Shown here piece after piece: positions 58,674 through 64,000 of a stretch of 64,000 nucleotides of DNA. A program made the translations under genes and the position numbers. Position 1 is the first letter of the stretch; each line of letters starts with the position of its first letter. The DNA lies in assembly GCF_900129765.1 (NCBI RefSeq), contig NZ_FQWU01000002.1, positions 1,302,001 to 1,366,000 of the forward strand, read 5' to 3'. Below the pieces are notes generated by a model. The model worked only from the letters and a program-made list of their open reading frames with translations, had not been told where the DNA came from and made no database searches. This DNA comes from Massilia sp. CF038 (GTDB taxonomy: Bacteria > Pseudomonadota > Gammaproteobacteria > Burkholderiales > Burkholderiaceae_D).

Positions 58674-61600
58674 ATGATTCGCTTTACCAAAGCCATTCAA
58701 AAACGTATGCCGGCACCGCGCCTGAACTGGGCCAGCCGGGCCGTGCTGGCCATCTCGGCCGGCGCAACACTGGGCTTGTCGCTCATGCCGGCAGCCAATG
58801 CCGCACCCGATCCCGAGTACAACAAGCGCTTCCTGGCGCAATACCAGAAAATCAAAAATCCGGCGAATGGCTACTTCAGCGCCGAAGGCGTGCCCTACCA
58901 TTCGGTGGAAACCTTGATGGTCGAGGCCCCCGATCACGGCCACGAGACCACGTCCGAGGCGTACAGCTTCTGGCTCTGGATGGAAGCGCAGTACGGCCGC
59001 GCCACCGGCGACTGGGCACCGCTGAACGCCGCCTGGGCCAACATGGAAAAGTACATCATTCCGTCCCAGGCCGACCAGCCCACCAACAGCTTCTACAACC
59101 CGAGCAAACCAGCCACCTACGCGGGCGAATACGACCTGCCCAAGAGCTACCCTGCGCCCTTGAACAACGGCGTCCCCGTCGGCATCGATCCGATCGCGAA
59201 CGAACTGCAAAGCGCCTACGGCACCCGCAACATTTACGGCATGCACTGGCTGCTGGACGTGGACAACTGGTACGGCTACGGCCGCTGCGGCGACGGCACC
59301 AGCAAGCCGGCTTACATCAACACTTTCCAGCGCGGCGCACAAGAATCTGTGTGGGAAACCGTGCCCCACCCTTCGTGCGAAACCTTCAAGTGGGGGCGCA
59401 ACGGCGGGCAACAGGGTTTCCTGAGCCTGTTCATTGGCGACTCCAGCTATGCCAAACAATTCCGCTATACCAATGCACCGGACGCTGACGCGCGCGCCGT
59501 GCAAGCGATCTACTGGGCGTCGGTGTGGGCCAAGGCACAGGGCAAAAGCGCTGACGTGGCCGACCTGGTGAAAAAAGCGTCCAAGATGGGCGACTACCTG
59601 CGCTACGCCATGTTCGACAAGTACTTTAAAAAAATCGGTAACTGCGTGGGCAACACCACCTGTCCTGGCGGCAGCGGCGCCACCGACAACCAAGGCATGC
59701 GCGACAACCAGCACTACCTGATGAGTTGGTATTACGCCTGGGGCGGCGCGACCGACACCAACGCCGGCTGGGCCTGGCGCATTGGTTCCAGCCACAATCA
59801 CTTCGGCTACCAGAATCCGCTGGCCGCCTGGGTGCTGTCGAGCCTGCCTGACTTCAAACCACTCTCGCCGAGCGCCGCTGGTGACTGGGGTAAAAGTCTG
59901 ACGCGCCAGCTCGAGTTCTACCGCTGGCTGCAATCGGCCGACGGCGCCATTGCCGGCGGCGCCACCAACAGCTATGGCGGCGATTACCTGGCAGCCCCAG
60001 CAGGCACGGCCACCTTCCACGGCATGTTCTACGACGAAAAACCGGTGTACCACGATCCGGCCTCGAATACCTGGTTCGGCTTCCAGGCCTGGTCGATGCA
60101 GCGTGTGGCCGAGTACTACTACGCCACCGGCGACGCGCGTGCCAAGACCGTGCTCGACAAGTGGGTCACCTGGGCCCTGTCGCGCACGACCCTGTCGGCC
60201 GATGGCAGCTTCGCGATCCCGAACACTCTGTCGTGGAGCGGCCAGCCGGATACCTGGAATGCCGCCGCACCGGGCGCCAATGCCGGCCTGCGCGTGACCG
60301 TGGTGGACACCACCAACGACGTGGGCGTTGCCGCAGCCTACGCACGCACGCTGATCTACTACGCAGCCAAGGCCAACCATGCGCCATCGAAAGCGATGGC
60401 GAAGCAATTGCTGGACCGTATGTGGGCCAAGAACCAGGATACGCTGGGCCTGGCAGTGGACGAAAAGCGCGCCGATTACCTGCGCTTTGATGACGCTTAC
60501 GATCCTGCCACCGGCTCGGGCGTCTATATTCCCGCCGGCTGGACTGGCACCAACGGCCAGGGCGCGACCATCAATTCCAGCTCGACCTTCCTGAGCATGC
60601 GGCCGAAATACCAGCAGGATCCGCAGTGGCCCAAGCTGAAGGCCTACCTCGATGGCGGCCCTGCCCCGACCTGGCGCTATCACCGCTTCTGGGCCCAGGC
60701 GGACATTGCCATGGCCATGACCGACTACGCCAACCTGATCGGCGGCACCGATACCCCATCGGTCCTGGCCAGTGCCGCATCGCTGGCCGTACCCGAGGGC
60801 GGCAGCGCCAACGTCGGCATTACCTTGTCGAAAGCGCCGGCAGCCAATGTCACCGTTGCCGTGGCCAAAGTGGCCGGCGGCGATGCCGACCTGAGCACCG
60901 CAAGCACCAGCCTGGTGTTCACGCCGGCCAACTACAACGTGGCCCAGCCGGTCACGATCAAGGCCGCGGTCGACGCCGACCAGCTCAACGGCAGCGCCGG
61001 CTTTAACTTCAGTGCCACCGGGCACCTGGCAGCGGCGGTTACCGCCACGGAAATCGACAAGGACGTGGTGGTGCCGGTGACGCTGGTGGTCAGCGGTGGT
61101 CCGTTGTCTGTACCGGAAGGCAACAGCCGCCCCTTCCAAGTGCGTCTGGGCAGCGCGCCGAAAGCCAACGTCGCCGTCGCGGTAGCGCGTACCTCGGGCG
61201 ACACAGACCTCGTTGTGACGACGGGTTCGACGCTGACGTTCACGCCGGCCAACTGGAATGTGGCGCAAAACGTGACGATTGCCGCCGCCAACGACGCCGA
61301 CAGCGTCAATGGCAGCGCCACCTTCACGGTATCGGCCAGCACGGCCACCAGCGTGACAGTGAACGCCACCGAAGTGGACAAGGATGTCGTGGTTGCAGGC
61401 AACTGCGCAGTCGAGTTCAATACCAGCAACGACTGGGGTAGCGGCCAGGTACCGGCCATCACTTTGCGCAATACCGGCACGACACCAATTGACGGCTGGG
61501 CGCTGACCTGGACCGAGTCGAACGACGTGGTCCTGTCCAACTCATGGAGCGCGACGCTGAGCCAGTCCGGCCGCAATTTCCAGGCATCGGGCGTATCGTA

Positions 61601-61724
61601 CAACCAGTCGGTGCCAGCCAACGGCAGCGTCAGCTTCGGCATGCAACTTGGCTACAGCGGTGCAAAACCTTTGCCGCTGAACCTGAAGTGGGCAGGCCGT
61701 AACTGCACCATCGCCGTCAACTAA
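58674..61724 (+). CDS. Secreted GH48 cellulase with two beta-sandwich modules and C-terminal CBM2
   Basis: A 1016-residue exported enzyme. Signal peptide about 1-43 ([21 protein letters not shown], in part [19 protein letters not shown]). Residues about 48-690 are a glycoside hydrolase family 48 catalytic domain: [20 protein letters not shown], in part [13 protein letters not shown], holds the catalytic Glu, and [12 protein letters not shown] and [20 protein letters not shown], in part [16 protein letters not shown], are typical. GH48 enzymes are processive reducing-end cellobiohydrolases. Two about 100-residue modules follow ([34 protein letters not shown]), each ending in [10 protein letters not shown] or [10 protein letters not shown], like Calx-beta/X2 spacers. 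The end is a CBM2 cellulose-binding domain ([14 protein letters not shown] to NLKWAGRNC). CAGGAG precedes the ATG. Confidence 0.92.
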   Translation: MIRFTKAIQKRMPAPRLNWASRAVLAISAGATLGLSLMPAANAAPDPEYNKRFLAQYQKIKNPANGYFSAEGVPYHSVETLMVEAPDHGHETTSEAYSFWLWMEAQYGRATGDWAPLNAAWANMEKYIIPSQADQPTNSFYNPSKPATYAGEYDLPKSYPAPLNNGVPVGIDPIANELQSAYGTRNIYGMHWLLDVDNWYGYGRCGDGTSKPAYINTFQRGAQESVWETVPHPSCETFKWGRNGGQQGFLSLFIGDSSYAKQFRYTNAPDADARAVQAIYWASVWAKAQGKSADVADLVKKASKMGDYLRYAMFDKYFKKIGNCVGNTTCPGGSGATDNQGMRDNQHYLMSWYYAWGGATDTNAGWAWRIGSSHNHFGYQNPLAAWVLSSLPDFKPLSPSAAGDWGKSLTRQLEFYRWLQSADGAIAGGATNSYGGDYLAAPAGTATFHGMFYDEKPVYHDPASNTWFGFQAWSMQRVAEYYYATGDARAKTVLDKWVTWALSRTTLSADGSFAIPNTLSWSGQPDTWNAAAPGANAGLRVTVVDTTNDVGVAAAYARTLIYYAAKANHAPSKAMAKQLLDRMWAKNQDTLGLAVDEKRADYLRFDDAYDPATGSGVYIPAGWTGTNGQGATINSSSTFLSMRPKYQQDPQWPKLKAYLDGGPAPTWRYHRFWAQADIAMAMTDYANLIGGTDTPSVLASAASLAVPEGGSANVGITLSKAPAANVTVAVAKVAGGDADLSTASTSLVFTPANYNVAQPVTIKAAVDADQLNGSAGFNFSATGHLAAAVTATEIDKDVVVPVTLVVSGGPLSVPEGNSRPFQVRLGSAPKANVAVAVARTSGDTDLVVTTGSTLTFTPANWNVAQNVTIAAANDADSVNGSATFTVSASTATSVTVNATEVDKDVVVAGNCAVEFNTSNDWGSGQVPAITLRNTGTTPIDGWALTWTESNDVVLSNSWSATLSQSGRNFQASGVSYNQSVPANGSVSFGMQLGYSGAKPLPLNLKWAGRNCTIAVN

Positions 61725-61783
61725 GGCGCAGGCGCCGCGCACCATCGGCTGCGCGGCGCCTGTAGGTCCCATACCGGAGGACA

Positions 61784-62311
61784 ATGTCCATGAAAACCCG
61801 CATCATCAGCCTGACCCTGGTGGCTGCCGCGCTCGCACTTGTTGCGGGCGCTGTCGCTGATACACACCGAAAACTAAATCACTTGCGCGCCAGCAGCGAC
61901 GAGGCCTGGCGCGAGATCGCTGCCATTCAAGAACAGCGGGTCATCGTGGCGAAAGCAGCGCTCAACAGTGTTGCCGGCAGTGTTGATCCGCAATTGCTAC
62001 TGCAGCTCAACGATAAATTGCAACGATCGACTGCCATGCCCGCCCGGCTCGTCGCGCTGGATGACCCCGCAGCCATTAACGCGTATAAACAAGGGCACGG
62101 TGAACTGACTGGCGCCCTGTTTGTGCTGACGACCCGCGCCACTGTCTCCACCGGGCCGCTGGAACAACTGCGTACGCAACTGCCGCGTGAAGAAGCAGCA
62201 TTGGCGGACGCACGTGAACGCTATCGCGAGGCAAGTGCCGCATTTAATGCACGCAATAGGGGTGCGCTTGCCGCCCTGCTGCGCTATCGGCCGCTGGAAC
62301 AGACACTTTAA
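61784..62311 (+). CDS. LemA-like protein between two cellulase genes
   Basis: A 175-residue protein with an N-terminal hydrophobic segment (IISLTLVAAALALVAGAVA) that may anchor or export it. The rest is helical: SSDEAWREIAAIQEQRVIVA, in part DEAWREIAAIQEQRVI, HGELTGALFVLTTRA and EEAALADARERYREASAAFN, in part DARERYREASAAFNARN. The last element resembles LemA (ARERYxxAxxxYN) and the whole pattern matches a shortened LemA bundle; similarity is weak. CCGGAGG precedes the ATG. It lies 59 bases after the GH48 stop and 21 bases before the GH5 start, so it is probably part of one transcript. Role in cellulose use unknown. Confidence 0.55.
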   Translation: MSMKTRIISLTLVAAALALVAGAVADTHRKLNHLRASSDEAWREIAAIQEQRVIVAKAALNSVAGSVDPQLLLQLNDKLQRSTAMPARLVALDDPAAINAYKQGHGELTGALFVLTTRATVSTGPLEQLRTQLPREEAALADARERYREASAAFNARNRGALAALLRYRPLEQTL

Positions 62312-62332
62312 CTTTAACGACAAGGACATCTC

Positions 62333-63892
62333 ATGACAATCCAACACCTTCGCCTGCGCCGCGTTGCGCTTGCCGTGGCCCTGACCCTCGCGGCCGCTGC
62401 GCCACTGCAGGCCCATACCGTTTCGGGCACAAAAATACTGAATGACAACGGACAGCAAATCGTGCTGCGCGGCGTTAACTGGTTCGGCTTCGAGACCACA
62501 GACAACTCCGTGCACGGCTTATGGGCGCGCAACTGGAAGGACATGCTGACCCAGATGCAGAACAACGGCTTCAACGCCATCCGCGTGCCGTTGTGCCCTG
62601 CGGCGTTTCGCGGCAATGGCAAGCCCAACTTCGACGCGACGCTCAATCCCGACCTAGTCGGACTCAATACAAGTCAGTGGCTGGATGTTTTCCTGAAGGA
62701 GGTGGACCGCCGCGGCATGTACATCCTGCTGGACCATCACCGCCCAGACTGCCAGGCGATTTCGGAACTGTGGTACACGCCCGCCTATAGCGAGGCGCAA
62801 TGGCTCACCGATCTGGAATACCTGGCACAGCACTTCTCCGGTCTGCAGAACCTGATCGGCATCGATATCAAGAACGAGCCGCATGGTGGTGCCACTTGGG
62901 GCACGGGCAATACCGCAACAGATTGGAACCTGGCGGCGGAACGCGCTTCGGCACGCATTCTGGCAGTCAATCCACGCTTGCTGATCTTTGTCGAAGGCAT
63001 TGAACGCAACCCTAGTTGCCAGGGGAACGCCGGCCACTTCTGGGGCGGCAATCTGGAACCACTGGCTTGCAAGCCGTTGAACATTCCGCGTAACAAGCTG
63101 GTGCTGTCGCCGCACGTGTATGGACCCGACGTGTACAACATGGATTATTTCAACGCGTCCAACTTCCCCGCGAACCTCCCTGCAATCTGGGATGCCCATT
63201 TCGGCCGCTATGCCGCTAGCTATCCGGTCGTCATTGGCGAATTCGGCGGCAAGTACGGCCATGGCGGCAACGCGAAAGACAAGATCTGGCAGGACGCCCT
63301 GGTGACCTACATGAAGCAGCGCGGCATGACCAGTTCCTTCTACTGGACCTGGAACCCGAACAGCGGTGATACCGGGGGAATTTTGCAGGATGACTGGAAG
63401 ACGGTATGGGCGGATAAAGTGTCGCTGTTGAAGCGACTGTGGGATACCACGCCAACGCCGACACCGACACCGACGCCAACTCCGACTCCAACGCCGACTC
63501 CGACTCCGACGCCTACGCCTACGCCTACTCCAACGCCTACGCCTACGCCAACGCCGACGCCTACGCCTACGCCAACGCCGACGCCGACACCGACACCGAC
63601 CCCGACACCAACGCCCACGCCAACGCCAACGCCAACGCCACCAGGCATCTCCACTACCCTGCGCGTCAGTTCGGAATGGAACAGTGGCTACTGCGCCGAC
63701 GTCACGGTCAAGAACAGCGGCACCACGCCGGTCGACTGGAAAGTCCAGCTGACTGTGCGAGGCGCCGTCAACAACCTGTGGAATGCCGACTGGACGCAGA
63801 CCGGCAGCACCCTGAAGGCGTCCGGCAAGGACTACAACAGGACCGTGCAGCCAAATGGCACCCAGGCGTTCGGGTTCTGTGCGGTAAAGTAG
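62333..63892 (+). CDS. Secreted GH5 cellulase with Thr-Pro linker and C-terminal CBM2-like domain
   Basis: A 519-residue endoglucanase. Signal peptide about 1-27 ([15 protein letters not shown]). Residues about 28-370 are a GH5 TIM barrel: [34 protein letters not shown] (acid/base Glu) and [14 protein letters not shown] (nucleophile Glu). A linker of 32 Thr-Pro dipeptides follows, then a CBM2-like domain of about 80 residues ([20 protein letters not shown], in part [18 protein letters not shown], and FGFCAVK with the closing Cys). The arrangement catalytic-linker-CBM is typical of Actinobacteria and Xanthomonas/Cellvibrio-type cellulases. It is the last gene of the block and stops 4 bases before the convergent gene's stop. 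Confidence 0.92.
   Translation: MTIQHLRLRRVALAVALTLAAAAPLQAHTVSGTKILNDNGQQIVLRGVNWFGFETTDNSVHGLWARNWKDMLTQMQNNGFNAIRVPLCPAAFRGNGKPNFDATLNPDLVGLNTSQWLDVFLKEVDRRGMYILLDHHRPDCQAISELWYTPAYSEAQWLTDLEYLAQHFSGLQNLIGIDIKNEPHGGATWGTGNTATDWNLAAERASARILAVNPRLLIFVEGIERNPSCQGNAGHFWGGNLEPLACKPLNIPRNKLVLSPHVYGPDVYNMDYFNASNFPANLPAIWDAHFGRYAASYPVVIGEFGGKYGHGGNAKDKIWQDALVTYMKQRGMTSSFYWTWNPNSGDTGGILQDDWKTVWADKVSLLKRLWDTTPTPTPTPTPTPTPTPTPTPTPTPTPTPTPTPTPTPTPTPTPTPTPTPTPTPTPTPTPTPTPTPPGISTTLRVSSEWNSGYCADVTVKNSGTTPVDWKVQLTVRGAVNNLWNADWTQTGSTLKASGKDYNRTVQPNGTQAFGFCAVK
63449..63640. repeat. Thr-Pro coding microsatellite (32 hexamer units)
   Basis: A 192-base run of ACN CCN hexamers (mostly ACGCCN with third-base variation) encodes 32 Thr-Pro pairs of the GH5 linker. 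The 6-bp period keeps the frame, so copy number can change without frameshift. Confidence 0.9.
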
Positions 63893-63896
63893 TCGT

Positions 63897-64000
63897 CTAG
63901 CGCCGATCGCCCGGCAGCATTACCTTGTCGGGCGTCATCGGCGTACTGCGCACCCGGCGGCCAGTCGCATGAAAGATGGCATTGCTGACGGCCGCCGCCA
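63897..64000 (-). CDS. C-terminal end of a molybdopterin-binding oxidase large subunit (xanthine dehydrogenase family), truncated
   Basis: The minus-strand frame entering from the right edge encodes 34 residues ending at TAG (63899-63897): AAVSNAIFHATGRRVRSTP and PDKVMLPGDRR. AVxNAIxxATGxRVRxxPxTPDKV is the usual C terminus of large subunits of xanthine dehydrogenase/isoquinoline oxidoreductase-type enzymes. Only the tail is visible, so the substrate class is unknown. It is convergent to the GH5 gene. Confidence 0.7.
   Translation of the reverse strand, partial: AAAVSNAIFHATGRRVRSTPMTPDKVMLPGDRR

Noticed and set aside
58551-61268. Open minus-strand frame of about 900 codons antisense to the GH48 gene
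   Set aside because: It has no recognisable domain, is rich in Gly, Arg, His and Val as expected for the complement of a GC-rich gene, and the plus strand encodes a clear GH48 enzyme.
63449-63640. Short repeats that might be a CRISPR array
   Set aside because: They are 6-bp coding repeats for Thr-Pro with no spacers; the reading frame continues into a carbohydrate-binding domain.

Overview
The window reads as a chromosomal segment of a GC-rich betaproteobacterium. Gene content (AscD-like reductase beside a nucleotide-sugar-epimerase-like gene, DUF5610, VanZ, OhrR/Ohr, DadA with a divergent Lrp gene, LemA/TPM genes, GH48/GH5 cellulases) and GGTCTGACCCC repeats suggest the family Oxalobacteraceae (Massilia/Telluria/Duganella group). 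This is inference from gene content; there is no rRNA or other taxonomic marker here. I see no tRNA, rRNA, CRISPR array, prophage or insertion sequence.

Layout. 1-8.3 kb: housekeeping and signalling genes (ferredoxin-type reductase, acyltransferase, MFS exporter, ribosome hibernation factor, cobalamin-binding-like protein, diguanylate cyclase, exonuclease I). 8.3-15.4 kb: pyrF, a lemA-TPM-TPM operon, an SDR-ohrR-ohr peroxide-response block with a readable OhrR operator inside the ohr promoter, a candidate small RNA, a VanZ protein and a Ser/Gly-rich lipoprotein. 16-22.7 kb (minus strand): galT-galK-GH2 glycosidase and a glycosyltransferase fused to a UDP-galactopyranose-mutase-like flavoprotein, probably a galactose-to-glycan pathway. 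22.9-24.5 kb: a secreted M20 dipeptidase.

24.6-30.6 kb is the most interesting part. A sigma-54 activator is followed by a strong -24/-12 promoter and five colinear genes: a secreted Gly/Ala-rich fibre-like protein, two small secreted proteins each with an RGG motif at nearly the same distance from the N terminus, a periplasmic C39-type cysteine peptidase, and an outer-membrane barrel with an N-terminal coiled coil. The architecture parallels the Pseudomonas Fap functional-amyloid system (FapD peptidase, FapF channel) but with a glycine-rich repeat subunit. I interpret it as a divergent Fap-like surface-fibre secretion system under sigma-54 control.

30.7-41 kb: asparaginase, a divergent GlxA-type regulator and periplasmic DJ-1/PfpI protein, Lrp with dadA, a solute-binding protein, an NHL-propeller/M23 fusion, an orphan PAAR tip protein, and a stand-alone protein resembling the N-terminal domain of cyanophycin synthetase. 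41-53 kb: an XRE/MmyB regulator with a palindromic operator, tandem paralogous membrane proteins of unknown function, a degenerate J-domain protein, DNA polymerase II, a LivK-type binding protein, and an ArsR-SRPBCC operon with two operators bracketing its promoter. 53-58 kb: a TolC-HlyD-ABC-2 permease efflux operon with no ATPase gene in view. 58-64 kb: a cellulose-degradation block (GH48 and GH5 cellulases, each with a C-terminal CBM2-like domain, flanking a LemA-like gene), preceded by a LacI-type palindrome in an AT-rich regulatory region. Both window edges cut genes.
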